A stretch of 64,000 nucleotides of DNA from Pseudomonas fluorescens (GCF_000967965.1 NZ_LACC01000026.1:62001-126000), one strand, 5' to 3'; counted from the stretch's first letter, positions 50,262 to 58,490 are shown. A program made the numbers and translations. The notes: generated by a model from the sequence alone, not told the origin.

Positions 50262-51113
50262 ATGCTCAAACGTACCCTGGCATTGGCCGTCGGCCTGACC
50301 CTATCCTTTTCCACCCTGCTGGCACAGGCTGCCGAGACCCTCAAGGTCAGCGCCATCCCCGACGAAGCCCCCACCGAATTGCAGCGCAAGTTCAAGCCCC
50401 TGGGCGAATATCTGGAGAAGCAACTGGGCATGAAGGTCGAGTTCGTGCCGGTGTCCGACTACCCGGCAGTGGTCGAGGCCCTGGCCACTGACCGCATCGA
50501 TATGGCCTGGCTGGGCGGCTTCACGTTCGTGCAGGCGCGGCTGAAAACCGGCAATGCCATTCCATTGGTACAGCGTGAGCAGGATGCGCAGTTCACCAGC
50601 AAATTCATCACCGCCGACCCGGCCGTCAAGTCGCTGGCCGACCTCAAGGGCAAGTCCTTTGCCTTCGGTTCGGTGTCTTCCACGTCCGGCAGCTTGATGC
50701 CGCGTTACTTCATGCTCAAGGACGGCATCAAGCCTGAAACCTATTTCAGCCGTGTCGGTTACTCCGGCGCCCACGACGCCACCGTCGCCTGGGTTCAGGC
50801 CGGCAAGGTCGACGCCGGCGTACTCAATGCCAGCGTCTGGGAAAAACTGGTCAAGGCCGGCAAGGTCGATACCGACAAGGTCAAGGTCTTTGCCACCACG
50901 CCGGCCTACTTCGACTACAACTGGACCGTGCGCGGCACCCTCGACCCGGCCCTGGCTGACAAAATCAAGGCGGCCTTCCTCGCGCTCGACCCGGCCAACC
51001 CGGAGCAAAAGGCGATTCTGGACCTGCAAGCCGCCAGTCGCTTCATCGAGACCAAGCCTGAGAACTACAAGGGCATCGAGGAAGCCGCACGCGCTGCCGA
51101 CCTGCTGAAATGA
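50262..51113 (+). CDS. PhnD-type substrate-binding protein (phosphonate/selenate group)
   Basis: This is a 283-residue periplasmic SBP with signal peptide TLALAVGLTLSFSTLLAQAA. Family features are LKVSAIPDEAPTELQRKFKP, DYPAVVEALATDRIDMAWLG, and SFAFGSVSSTSGSLMPRYFM. PhnD proteins bind phosphonates or phosphite. Close Pseudomonas homologues next to sulfur genes are often labelled putative selenate binders, and the CBS/CGL pair upstream fits that. The ATG at 50262 follows CCGGAGAA. It couples by ATGA to the ATPase gene. The ligand remains unproven. Confidence 0.88.
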   Translation: MLKRTLALAVGLTLSFSTLLAQAAETLKVSAIPDEAPTELQRKFKPLGEYLEKQLGMKVEFVPVSDYPAVVEALATDRIDMAWLGGFTFVQARLKTGNAIPLVQREQDAQFTSKFITADPAVKSLADLKGKSFAFGSVSSTSGSLMPRYFMLKDGIKPETYFSRVGYSGAHDATVAWVQAGKVDAGVLNASVWEKLVKAGKVDTDKVKVFATTPAYFDYNWTVRGTLDPALADKIKAAFLALDPANPEQKAILDLQAASRFIETKPENYKGIEEAARAADLLK

Positions 51114-51907
51114 CACTGCATCTGAACCGGGTCAGCCTGACTCACGGCAACGGCGTGCGTGCGCTGCATGAGGTCGACCTGCACATCGCTGCCGGTGAGC
51201 AGGTCGCAATCATCGGCCCGTCCGGTGCCGGCAAGTCGAGCCTGCTCAACGTGCTGGCCACCGCCCTGCGCCCGGACGACGGTGCGGTCGAGGTACTCGG
51301 CGAGCACGCCTGGCAGCTTGGCGCCCATCGGCGTCAGCAGCTGCGGGCGCGCATCGGCCTGGTTCACCAGGCGCCACCCCTGCCACCGCGGCAACGGGTG
51401 GTCACGGCGGTGCTGGCCGGAAAGCTGGGGCAATGGAGTTTTGCCAAAAGCCTGCTGAGCCTGCTGCATCCGGTGGATGTTCCGGGGGCGCGGGCGGCAC
51501 TGGTCAAGCTGGACCTGGGTGACAAGCTATTTGCCCAGTGCCAGCAATTGTCCGGCGGCCAACTGCAGCGCGTGGGCATTGCCCGGGTGCTGTACCAGGC
51601 GCCCGAAGTGCTGCTGGCCGATGAGCCGGTGTCGGCAATGGACCCGGTACTGGCCGGGCACACCCTGTCGATCCTCTGCCGCCACGCCCGGGAGCACAAC
51701 GTGACGCTGGTCGCCAGCCTGCATGCGGTGGAACTGGCCCTGACACACTTTTCACGCATCATCGGTTTGCGTGAAGGGCAGGTCCTGTTCGACCTTCCCG
51801 CCGGCGATGTCGACCACGATTTGCTCGACAAGCTCTACGCCAACGAGCAACTGCTATCGCCGCCCGTTCCGGTGGCGCCCTTGAGCCTGCAGATTCCACG
51901 ATGCTGA
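51110..51907 (+). CDS. PhnC-type ABC transporter ATPase
   Basis: This 265-residue ATPase has Walker A IIGPSGAGKSSLLN, Q-loop GLVHQAPPLPPRQR, signature LSGGQLQRVGIARVL, Walker B VLLADEPVSAMDP and the His switch LVASLHAVELAL. This matches PhnC, the ATPase of phosphonate-type importers. It overlaps the SBP stop by four bases and the first permease start by seven, so the four genes form a tight operon. It powers uptake of the ligand bound by the PhnD-type SBP. Confidence 0.9.
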   Translation: MTLHLNRVSLTHGNGVRALHEVDLHIAAGEQVAIIGPSGAGKSSLLNVLATALRPDDGAVEVLGEHAWQLGAHRRQQLRARIGLVHQAPPLPPRQRVVTAVLAGKLGQWSFAKSLLSLLHPVDVPGARAALVKLDLGDKLFAQCQQLSGGQLQRVGIARVLYQAPEVLLADEPVSAMDPVLAGHTLSILCRHAREHNVTLVASLHAVELALTHFSRIIGLREGQVLFDLPAGDVDHDLLDKLYANEQLLSPPVPVAPLSLQIPRC

Positions 51908-52728
51908 CGCGCGATACACGAGACCCGGCCACCCTGCCCCGCCTGCTGCTCAGTCTGTTGGCACTTGCTCTGCTGTGGCCGGGTATTCATTTCAGCGAAT
52001 TGGACCTGGGTGTACTGCTCAAGGCCGACAGCCAGAGTGAGATGGGCCGGTTTGTCTCGGCCTTCTGGCCACCGGCCCATGGCGAAGAGTTCATCCAGTT
52101 GCTGTGGCAAGCCACGCTGCAAACCCTGGCCATCGCCACCGCCGGCATGGCCCTGGCCTTGCTGTTGGCCGTGCCTGCCAGCTTGTTGGCCAGTCGAGCG
52201 CTGTCGTTGTCGGCAGCTTCGCGCAGCGGTCGCCCGAGCGCCTTGGGCCGACTGTTGCGCTGGCCGGTGCGCGGGCTGCTGATCTTCCTGCGCAGTGTGC
52301 CGGAAATCGTCTGGGCCTTGCTGTTCGTGCGCGCCGTCGGCCTTGGCCCTACGGCCGGGGTGCTGGCCATTGCCATCACCTACAGCGGCATGTTGGGCAA
52401 GGTCTACGCGGAAATCTTCGAGTCGGTCGACCAGCGTCCCGCCCACTCACTGTTGCAAGCCGGCAGCGGCCGGTTGGCGGCGTTCTGCTACGGCATCCTG
52501 CCCAATGTCGCGGCGGAGTTGCTGTCGTACACGGTGTACCGCTGGGAATGCGCGATCCGCGCGTCGGTGGTGATGGGCTTCGTCGGCGCCGGCGGGCTGG
52601 GCCAGCAGATCGACTTGTCGTTGCGCATGTTCGCCGGTGGTGAAGTGGCGAGCATGTTGCTGACCTTTTTCATCCTGGTGCTGTTCGCCGACCAGATCAG
52701 CCGCCTGTTGCGCTGGAGGTTCGCATGA
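51901..52728 (+). CDS. PhnE-type ABC permease 1
   Basis: This is a 275-residue permease with about six membrane helices. The EAA-loop-like segment is LGKVYAEIFESVDQRPAHSL followed by LPNVAAELLSYTVYRWECAI, which is diagnostic of PhnE. Late features include VVMGFVGAGGLGQQIDLSLR. It is followed after a 4-base overlap by a second PhnE paralogue; two-permease arrangements (PhnD-C-E1-E2) are known for this family. Start ATG at 51901, inside the ATPase end. Confidence 0.9.
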   Translation: MLTRDTRDPATLPRLLLSLLALALLWPGIHFSELDLGVLLKADSQSEMGRFVSAFWPPAHGEEFIQLLWQATLQTLAIATAGMALALLLAVPASLLASRALSLSAASRSGRPSALGRLLRWPVRGLLIFLRSVPEIVWALLFVRAVGLGPTAGVLAIAITYSGMLGKVYAEIFESVDQRPAHSLLQAGSGRLAAFCYGILPNVAAELLSYTVYRWECAIRASVVMGFVGAGGLGQQIDLSLRMFAGGEVASMLLTFFILVLFADQISRLLRWRFA

Positions 52729-53492
52729 ATCGCCTGATCAACCTGCTGCTGATCCTGTGCATTGGCGTAGCGGTCATCGCTTCGTTCCGCTATCTGGGCA
52801 TCGACCTCGGCGAACTGACCGGCAGCGGTAACCTGAAGCAGATGGGCGCCTACGTGCTGCGTTTTCTCAGCCCGGACCTGAGCACCGGCCATCTGCAAGC
52901 CATCGGCCGTGGCGCCGTGGAAACCATGGCCATGTCGGCCCTCGGCACCCTGCTCGCGGCGGTATTGGGCCTGGTGCTGGCACTGCCGGCGGCCGGGCGT
53001 TTCGGTTGGCCTCTGCAGAGTGCGTCGCGACTGGTGCTTAACGCCCTGCGCGCCATTCCGGAACTGGTGTGGGCCGCGCTGATGGTGCTGGCAGCCGGAC
53101 TCGGCCCCAACGCCGGGACCCTGGCACTGGCCATGCACACCACCGGGGTGCTGGGTCGATTGTTCGCCGAAGCACTGGAAAACACCCCGCCGCAACCGGC
53201 CGAAGCCATCCGCTTGCAGGGCGGCAACGTCGTCTGGGCCTTCTGCTACGGCACCCTGCCCAACCTGTTTCCGCAGCTGTTGGCGTACATCCTGTACCGC
53301 TGGGAAAACAACATCCGCATGGCCAGCGTGCTGGGATTTGTCGGAGCCGGCGGTTTGGGGCAAATGCTCTATGTCAGCCTCAGCCTGTTCCAGGAAGCCC
53401 AGGCCAGCACGGTGATCCTCGCCATGCTGCTGCTGGTGTTTGCCGTCGACGGGCTGAGCAGCTGGAGCCGCCAGCGTTGGGTCAAGGCGTGA
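52725..53492 (+). CDS. PhnE-type ABC permease 2
   Basis: This 255-residue permease is paralogous to the preceding one, with LGRLFAEALENTPPQPAEAI and LPNLFPQLLAYILYRWENNI. The C-terminus keeps VLGFVGAGGLGQMLYVSLSL. It completes the importer, whose permeases are expected to form a heterodimer. The stop is followed by a 95-base gap to the convergent BON gene with no recognisable terminator. Confidence 0.9.
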   Translation: MNRLINLLLILCIGVAVIASFRYLGIDLGELTGSGNLKQMGAYVLRFLSPDLSTGHLQAIGRGAVETMAMSALGTLLAAVLGLVLALPAAGRFGWPLQSASRLVLNALRAIPELVWAALMVLAAGLGPNAGTLALAMHTTGVLGRLFAEALENTPPQPAEAIRLQGGNVVWAFCYGTLPNLFPQLLAYILYRWENNIRMASVLGFVGAGGLGQMLYVSLSLFQEAQASTVILAMLLLVFAVDGLSSWSRQRWVKA

Positions 53493-53587
53493 TGGGGAAC
53501 TGCATAGACTTGCTCACCTGATTGCATTCAGCTTCCCTCCGCCCTCGGTTCCCGACTGGGAGCGCGGCGCCTACAAAGTTGCCATTA

Positions 53588-53938
53588 TCATTTGTCGTCC
53601 ATCTTTGTTGACGATTGTGGCCGGCGCTCAGTGCTCTCTTCGGCGTTGGGCGCTTCTGGAAAACTCCCTGGCGTGAACACATGGGTCTGCAAGTCGCTGG
53701 CATCGACTTCGGCGACACCATGCACCGAACGGGCCAGACCAATGGCCTGTTCACACTGTCTATGAGTGTTGACGCGGCCGCTTAACCCCACTATGCCCGC
53801 ATGGGTTTTGACATTGATATGCAGGCTAAGGGTCGGATCGGAAAATGCCAGGGCCGACTTCACCCTGGCGGTAATCCATGCATCGTGAACGGCCATTTCC
53901 AGACCATGAGAGTAATGCTGGAAGGAGTGAATTTTCAT
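53588..53938 (-). CDS. BON-domain protein
   Basis: This 116-residue protein has one BON domain (about 12-85): HDAWITARVKSALAFSDPTL, then LHINVKTHAGIVGLSGRVNT and GVAEVDASDLQTHVF. BON domains bind lipids or membranes and occur in OsmY-type stress proteins. There is no clear signal peptide from the ATG at 53938, which follows GAGAGAGGG. The C-terminal tail (EAPNAEESTERRPQSSTKMD) is charged and probably disordered. It stands alone; osmotic or envelope stress function is inferred. Confidence 0.85.
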   Translation of the reverse strand: MKIHSFQHYSHGLEMAVHDAWITARVKSALAFSDPTLSLHINVKTHAGIVGLSGRVNTHRQCEQAIGLARSVHGVAEVDASDLQTHVFTPGSFPEAPNAEESTERRPQSSTKMDDK

Positions 53939-54242
53939 GGCTGAACCCTCTCTCGCGTAATCAGACGTACTGTCCATCCCATTTGCTGTGCCGCCCTCCG
54001 CCTGTCAGGTGAACGCTATGGATACCTGATTCGTTTTGGAGCGCTCGCCACGCAAACATTGACAGAAATTAATTATAGTACGGCCGTTGCCTGCGGTCAG
54101 AACGCTGTCCCCGTGAATGTCCGCCTTGGTCGCTCAGTGCCAGGCGCAACACCTACAGAGCACTCCAAACAGTCCTTATTGCGATCAGCCCTGATCAACC
54201 CATAGCTGCCGATCTCGACCGGCAGAAAACGGCCGATTCTGT

Positions 54243-54280
54243 TGAAAAACAGGGCGGATAACGCGCCAGCGCTATCCGCC
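54243..54280 (-). terminator. Rho-independent terminator of lytic transglycosylase gene
   Basis: Read leftwards, GGCGGATAGCGC-TGGC-GCGTTATCCGCC forms a 12-bp stem followed by CTGTTTTTC. It lies 48 bases after the transglycosylase stop. The remaining sequence of the 53939-54328 gap shows only a generic AACGGCCGATTCTGTTGAAA stretch often seen in Pseudomonas intergenic DNA. Confidence 0.75.
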
Positions 54281-54328
54281 GTGGAGGGGCCGGCGTATTA
54301 CCTGTTCCGGGTTATGCGCCCTACGGTA

Positions 54329-55135
54329 CTAGCGATGGTTACGATAGCGTTCGGTCAAGGACTGCACGAGGGTGACGTAGGATTGCGTCTCGGCGTAGGG
54401 AGGCACCCCGTTGTACTCGACCACGGACGCTTCGCCGGCGTTGTAACCTGCCAACGCCAGCACCTGGTTGCCGTTGAAGCGCTTGAGCAGCCAGGCCAGG
54501 TAGCGCACGCCGCCACGAATGTTCTGTTGGGCATCGAACGGATCGTCCACGGCGAAGCGCTCGGCGGTGGCAGGCATCAACTGCATCAGCCCCTGGGCGC
54601 CGGCTTCGGAAATGACGTTGGGGCGAAACGCCGATTCGGCATGTATCACTGCGCGGACCAGCGCCCTGTCGACACCATAATGACCCGAAGCGGCTTCGAT
54701 CTCCCGTCGATAGGACTGGGTGTCCAGGCGCAGTGAGGCGACCTTGAAATCCTTCGTCGCCATGCACAGATAACAGCCCTTGATGTAATAGAGCTCAAGG
54801 ACATCGACCCGCGCGGAGATCCCGATAGGGCGCCGGCTCACATATTGACGAATACCCTTGTGGATGAAGGTGAACACCCGAATACGCACCGCGTCTGGGT
54901 CGTCGTCCCGCACAAGCCGTGGCAGGGCCATTGCCTTGGCACCGACACCGGCGCCCGCCATGCCATTGAGGCGAGTGCAGCGGGCGCTGGCGATGGCTTG
55001 GCTGGTGTAGCTGATGGCGCCGTCCCTGGCTTGGCACTTGAACATGGCGCTGGCGCACAGAGGAGCGACCAGCAAGGCCAGTTCGATGCAGCCAAGAAGG
55101 CTCTTGCGAGCCCATCGCCATGCTCTGGATCTCAT
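54329..55135 (-). CDS. Lytic transglycosylase (SLT domain)
   Basis: This is a 268-residue exported enzyme. The N-terminus has a hydrophobic signal segment (LLGCIELALLVAPLCASAMF). A DUF4124-like strand region (FKCQARDGAISYTSQAIASA) follows, and a C-terminal SLT/lysozyme-fold domain occupies about 150-268. The catalytic Glu is in AVIHAESAFRPNVISEAGAQ, followed by GLMQLMPATAERF and LALAGYNAGEASVVEYNGVP. It should cleave peptidoglycan to anhydro-muropeptides. Start ATG at 55135, with GGAG eight bases upstream; a GTG three bases earlier is possible. A stem-loop terminator follows. Confidence 0.9.
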   Translation of the reverse strand: MRSRAWRWARKSLLGCIELALLVAPLCASAMFKCQARDGAISYTSQAIASARCTRLNGMAGAGVGAKAMALPRLVRDDDPDAVRIRVFTFIHKGIRQYVSRRPIGISARVDVLELYYIKGCYLCMATKDFKVASLRLDTQSYRREIEAASGHYGVDRALVRAVIHAESAFRPNVISEAGAQGLMQLMPATAERFAVDDPFDAQQNIRGGVRYLAWLLKRFNGNQVLALAGYNAGEASVVEYNGVPPYAETQSYVTLVQSLTERYRNHR

Positions 55136-55343
55136 CACATCGCTCCGCGCCGCAGGCGCCGATCAGGCCTGGGGCGCCTGGCCTGGGCGCTGCCTTTGGA
55201 GGGCCTATTCTGGGTGGCCCGACTTTTGTTCTGATAGTTATACCCCTTGTAACCGGCCTTGGAACTTGCGTTGACATACGGACTGCCGGCGTTCCCAGGC
55301 GAGGCGCAGGCGTGATGTTTTCCCAGGCCAGCACTGCCCACGC

Positions 55344-55383
55344 AAAAAAACCTTCCTGCGTTTCAACACAGGAAGGTTTTTTT
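55344..55383. terminator. Bidirectional intrinsic terminator
   Basis: Seven A, CCTTCCTG, a loop of ten bases, CAGGAAGG and seven T form a perfect hairpin with U-runs on both strands. It lies 13 bases after the stop of the EGKCG protein gene, which is read leftwards. The rest of the 55136-55395 gap carries no supported gene. Confidence 0.92.
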
Positions 55384-55395
55384 GTTTGCGGCCGA

Positions 55396-55854
55396 TCAGT
55401 CTTTAGCCTGGCTCAACTTGGTGAACAGCTCGGTCGGTACTTTCTTGCCGTTGGAAATGAACTGGTTGGTGCGGAACTTGTACACCTCACCCTCGGACAG
55501 GAAACCATCGCTGTTGGTGTCCATCGCCTTGAATTCCTCAGTGCCCTTGGGTGCTACCGCCAGCAGTTCCTTGAGCGACACGCGGCCGTCATGATCGGCG
55601 TCGGTGCGTGCGAAAGATGCATCGCCGCACTTGCCTTCACCGCACTTGCCCTCGGCCTGGGTCTTTTGCGCGCTGGCTTCGGCTCCGCACTTGCCTTCGC
55701 CACACTTGCCTTCGCTGGTCTTCTCCGCGGAAGCCAGCTGATAGCCCTGAGGCAAGGCTTCGGCCGAAAACGCGGTGGACGCGAAGTTGATACCGCCGAC
55801 CAGTGCAACAGCGATCAGGCCAATACGGGTTTTGTTCGACTGGATACGAGACAT
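55396..55854 (-). CDS. Exported EF-hand protein with four EGKCG motifs (possible RiPP metallophore precursor)
   Basis: This is a 152-residue protein with signal peptide (IGLIAVALVGGINFASTAFS; cleavage near residue 31). Four EGKCG pentapeptides follow, in two pairs at 48-57 and 68-77. Two canonical EF-hand calcium loops come next, DADHDGRVSLKE (85-96) and DTNSDGFLSEGE (112-123). EGKCG is the motif whose Cys is turned into oxazolone/thioamide by MNIO (DUF692) enzymes in HvfA-type bufferins, which bind copper. No DUF692 or DUF2063 gene lies in the window. The ATG at 55854 follows CGGAG. It may be modified by an enzyme encoded elsewhere, or act unmodified as a metal-binding thiol protein. Confidence 0.85.
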   Translation of the reverse strand: MSRIQSNKTRIGLIAVALVGGINFASTAFSAEALPQGYQLASAEKTSEGKCGEGKCGAEASAQKTQAEGKCGEGKCGDASFARTDADHDGRVSLKELLAVAPKGTEEFKAMDTNSDGFLSEGEVYKFRTNQFISNGKKVPTELFTKLSQAKD

Positions 55855-56117
55855 GTTGATACTCCGGAGCATGTGCGCGGCTGGACCACCATTGGTCGTA
55901 CCGCAAGGGTTGATAAACCTGGTTGCGAGCTGCGTTGTGCATCTCGCTTTGGCAGGTCTATTTGGCCCCAGTGGTGTATCCGGGCTGTATCCGTGGAGAG
56001 CTGGTTTTGTATGGCTGTACGAAGATGTGGTGCCTTGATACACGGCGATACAACAAAAGCCTCAAGCTACTACCCTTCATTGACGACCTAGACCTTACAA
56101 CTCAAGGAGCGTCAGAC

Positions 56118-56486
56118 ATGAACGGTAAACGTATAGCAGCGGGATTGAGTCTTTTGTTCGCATTCAGTGGTGCGTGCCTGGCGGCGCCGGGCACCATCAG
56201 GTTTCAAGGCAGCATTGTCGAGCCGGGCTGTCAGTCACGCGTGGGGACGGATGGCACATTCGATCTTTACCAATGCTCTGCCCAGAGTCGCGCGATGGGG
56301 GTTGAGGCAAACACCCTCGCGCCAACCGCCAGTGTGAGCGCTGTCGGTCAATCCCGTACCCACGTCAAACTGCTCGCTGACAGTGGTCAAGAAGGTCGCT
56401 ATTTCGATCAGCAGTATGTGTTGGTGGATGATGCAGGCTCGCCGGTCCGCTCCGGAAACTACTTGATTACCCTGAGCATGCCTTGA
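56118..56486 (+). CDS. Solitary fimbrial-like exported protein
   Basis: This is a 122-residue protein with signal peptide RIAAGLSLLFAFSGACLAAP. The mature N-terminus GTIRFQGSIVEPGCQSRVGT closely resembles the first strand of type-1 pilus subunits, with two Cys that could form the pilin disulfide (PGCQ and YQCSA). No usher, chaperone or other pilin gene is nearby. At about 100 mature residues it is shorter than typical pilins (about 150). AAGGAG precedes the ATG. It may be an orphan derived from a pilus operon or a secreted protein with a pilin-like fold. Confidence 0.75.
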   Translation: MNGKRIAAGLSLLFAFSGACLAAPGTIRFQGSIVEPGCQSRVGTDGTFDLYQCSAQSRAMGVEANTLAPTASVSAVGQSRTHVKLLADSGQEGRYFDQQYVLVDDAGSPVRSGNYLITLSMP

Positions 56487-56665
56487 TCACGGGGCGCGCG
56501 CAGGACGTCTTCGTCCGACCGAAAGCACCTGTTTAAAGAGGTTGTAGGTTATTTCCTAAGGGCTACAGGACCTTGCGTCGTTGCCTACGGTTACGCCAGA
56601 ATCCGCCGGCTTGTGCGTCCGGGAGCTGCTCAGTAACTTGGTTCGCGTCACTGCCCATCAGTGAT

Positions 56666-56846
56666 CGGGTTTAGTCGCCCGTGGTTTTCTAGTGAAGTGC
56701 ACAAGCTCTGTCAGTCAGGCATTCCCATGCTTGCACTTGATGGTAGCTGTGCGCAGGGCGCCTTCGGGCGCGCCGGTTTGCTAGATCCCCGGTCGACTAA
56801 CCTGCGTACAGCTGCCTCCCCTTTCGTTTAGTCGCAAGAGGGGTGG
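56666..56846 (+). ncRNA. Structured RNA leader upstream of DUF6124 gene (candidate)
   Basis: About 180 bases fold into several strong helices. CGGG-TTTAGTCG-CCCG is at 56666-56681. AAGTGCACAAGC pairs with GCTTGCACTT (56695-56738). AGCTGTGCGCAGG pairs with CCTGCGTACAGCT over 13 bp (56745-56757 with 56801-56813). That helix encloses a GCGCC-UUCG-GGCGC hairpin and a CCGG/CCGG hairpin. A final stem CCCCT/AGGGG (56818-56843) again carries GUUUAGUCGC in its loop. The 5' part of the 56487-56869 gap is unremarkable. It could be a cis-regulatory leader or a small RNA; no known family is recognised. Confidence 0.6.
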
Positions 56847-56869
56847 CGCTCCATACAAGGATCTAGCTT

Positions 56870-57229
56870 ATGTTCAAGGTCACCCCCAACCCGCCGGACA
56901 CCGATCCGACTTCCCCATACGAACCCGATTCAAACAAGCTCAACGAGGCCGCCGAACGCGCGCTCGCCTTCCACTTCCCCTCGACTGCCGACATCAAAGC
57001 CACACCGCGCAGACCCAGCCACCTGTTTACCGTTGACCCCGAAGCCACGACCGAAACCCTGGTCGTTTATCTGGTCGAAACGCTAGCCTCGGTCGATGTG
57101 ATGGTGCATCAGTTGGTGGATCATCTGGATGGAGGCTCGCGCAATGCCCTGCTGGGGATTTCCAACAGTGTGATGTTGGCGGAGATCACGGCGAATCGGG
57201 TGCTGGACCAAATCGACCCGCGCGAATAA
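56870..57229 (+). CDS. DUF6124 family protein
   Basis: This 119-residue protein starts MFKVTPNPPDTDPTSPYEPD, which is typical of a Pseudomonas-restricted family (DUF6124, related to DUF3077). A helical C-terminal half follows (LVVYLVETLASVDVMVHQLV, LLGISNSVMLAEITANRVLD). There is no signal peptide or membrane helix; function unknown. AAGGAT precedes the ATG. The gene lies directly after a highly structured leader with repeated GTTTAGTCGC loops, so it may be post-transcriptionally controlled. Confidence 0.82.
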   Translation: MFKVTPNPPDTDPTSPYEPDSNKLNEAAERALAFHFPSTADIKATPRRPSHLFTVDPEATTETLVVYLVETLASVDVMVHQLVDHLDGGSRNALLGISNSVMLAEITANRVLDQIDPRE

Positions 57230-57256
57230 ACACTGAATCTATGACTAACACTGCCC

Positions 57257-57365
57257 CCGTGGCGAGGGAGCTTGCTCCCGCTGGACTGCGCAGCAGGCCC
57301 TGCTTTTCAGGTGAAGAGCTGGGGCCGCTACGCGACCCAGCGGGAGCAAGCTCCCTCGCCACAGG
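57257..57365. repeat. REPIN: inverted REP pair
   Basis: CCGTGGCGAGGGAGCTTGCT and AGCAAGCTCCCTCGCCACAG are separated by about 65 bases, between the convergent DUF6124 and aspartoacylase-like genes. Confidence 0.9.
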
Positions 57366-57396
57366 TTTTGTGTGTTTGATGTTGGCTGGGCTATCA

Positions 57397-58413
57397 CTAG
57401 TTCGGATCCAGCAACCCACCACTCCAGTTACGCGACACCCGGCTGCCGGTGAATTTCGCCACCCCCATGCCCTGGGGTATCAGACGATCGCGATAGCGCG
57501 TCACCAGGCGCCCCGCTTGTTCGGCGTGCAACACCACTTCGGAGGATGGATCACCCGGCCGCCCAAGAATCCGTGCAAAGCGTTGGCCTTCCTCGACGAA
57601 ATCCCCCAGCTCTTTTTCGAAGATCAGCACGCCGGGTTGCGGGGCGATGATGGTTTCCATGTGGCCCATTTCCACGGCTTCGACGGGCCAGTCCGTGGGC
57701 GCCACTGACTCATCGATGACGCCGCAACCGCACAGCCAGTTGTACAGCCCTTCGGCATCGGACTCGGCAAAACGGTCGCTGACATCGCCCTGCCCGCGCA
57801 GCTCCAGGGTCGCGGCCATGCGCCCTGCAGTGACTCCGTCGCGTATCCACGGGGCAATGATGGTTTCCTCGAAGGAGCCATCGCCGCCGTCGTCCCAGAT
57901 GATCGCCACGTCCATCTTCATCGCCACCGCCAGTTCGCGACCGCGCGGCCAGAAACTGCGGTGCACATACAGGTACGGCAAGGCCTCGTCATCGGTGTGC
58001 AGGTCGAGCATCACATCGGCCGGGGCTGCCAGTTGTACCAGTTTTTTTTGCCACTCCTGAACGCAGGTCGAAGGTCGTTCCATGGCCGCCGACTGATCGA
58101 ACGAGCGGTTGAAGTTATGCCCAGTGGCGTCGTGATAACGGCCGAGGATCCGCCCCTGGCGAAACTGCCCGATGCCCAGCGGATTGGCCTGCGGCACCAC
58201 GGTGATGTTGCCCTTGAGCCGGCCTTGGGTTTCGGCGATTTGCAGTCGTTGCATCAGTAAATGCAGGACCAGCATCCCGGCGATTTCATCGGCGTGTACG
58301 CCGGCCTGCAGGTGTACGGTTGGCCCGCTGCCGTCGCCTGCATAGCGCCAGGCACCGACCCGCACGGCATCACCGTTGTTGTTGCGAACACTGAACGAAA
58401 TATCCTGCGGCAT
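57397..58413 (-). CDS. Succinylglutamate desuccinylase/aspartoacylase-family hydrolase
   Basis: This 338-residue zinc hydrolase is of the M14-like AstE/ASPA superfamily. Zinc ligands are H40 and E43 (LQAGVHADEIAG) and H139 (MLDLHTDDEA). The catalytic Glu is E204 in ATLELRGQGD. The Arg pair in GHNFNRSFDQ matches the substrate carboxylate site. It should release an acyl group from an N-acyl amino acid or amine; DoeB of ectoine catabolism is a relative. The gene is divergent from a TetR regulator with a palindromic operator between them. The nearby amino-acid importer with fused aminotransferase may deliver its substrate or take its product. Confidence 0.88.
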   Translation of the reverse strand: MPQDISFSVRNNNGDAVRVGAWRYAGDGSGPTVHLQAGVHADEIAGMLVLHLLMQRLQIAETQGRLKGNITVVPQANPLGIGQFRQGRILGRYHDATGHNFNRSFDQSAAMERPSTCVQEWQKKLVQLAAPADVMLDLHTDDEALPYLYVHRSFWPRGRELAVAMKMDVAIIWDDGGDGSFEETIIAPWIRDGVTAGRMAATLELRGQGDVSDRFAESDAEGLYNWLCGCGVIDESVAPTDWPVEAVEMGHMETIIAPQPGVLIFEKELGDFVEEGQRFARILGRPGDPSSEVVLHAEQAGRLVTRYRDRLIPQGMGVAKFTGSRVSRNWSGGLLDPN

Positions 58414-58474
58414 TGGCTTTCCCTCCCGTCATGAACGTTGAAAAACGTTGTATCGCTGCTGCCGAGGCTGGTGA

Positions 58475-58490
58475 TTGAACAGACGTTCAA
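58475..58490. promoter_or_regulatory. Candidate TetR/BetI-type operator
   Basis: TTGAAC-agac-GTTCAA is a perfect 6-bp inverted repeat with 4-base spacer, in the divergent region between the hydrolase (start 58413) and the TetR gene (start 58531). This is a common operator form for TetR proteins; binding is inferred. Confidence 0.55.

Noticed and set aside
55135..55341. Leftward 68-codon frame ahead of the lytic transglycosylase
   Set aside because: It is glycine/arginine-rich with no family, no clear start site and no signal peptide; I could not support it as a gene.
56666..56846. tRNA or tRNA-like gene
   Set aside because: There is no acceptor stem closing the region, no anticodon arm and no T-loop consensus; the helices do not form a cloverleaf.
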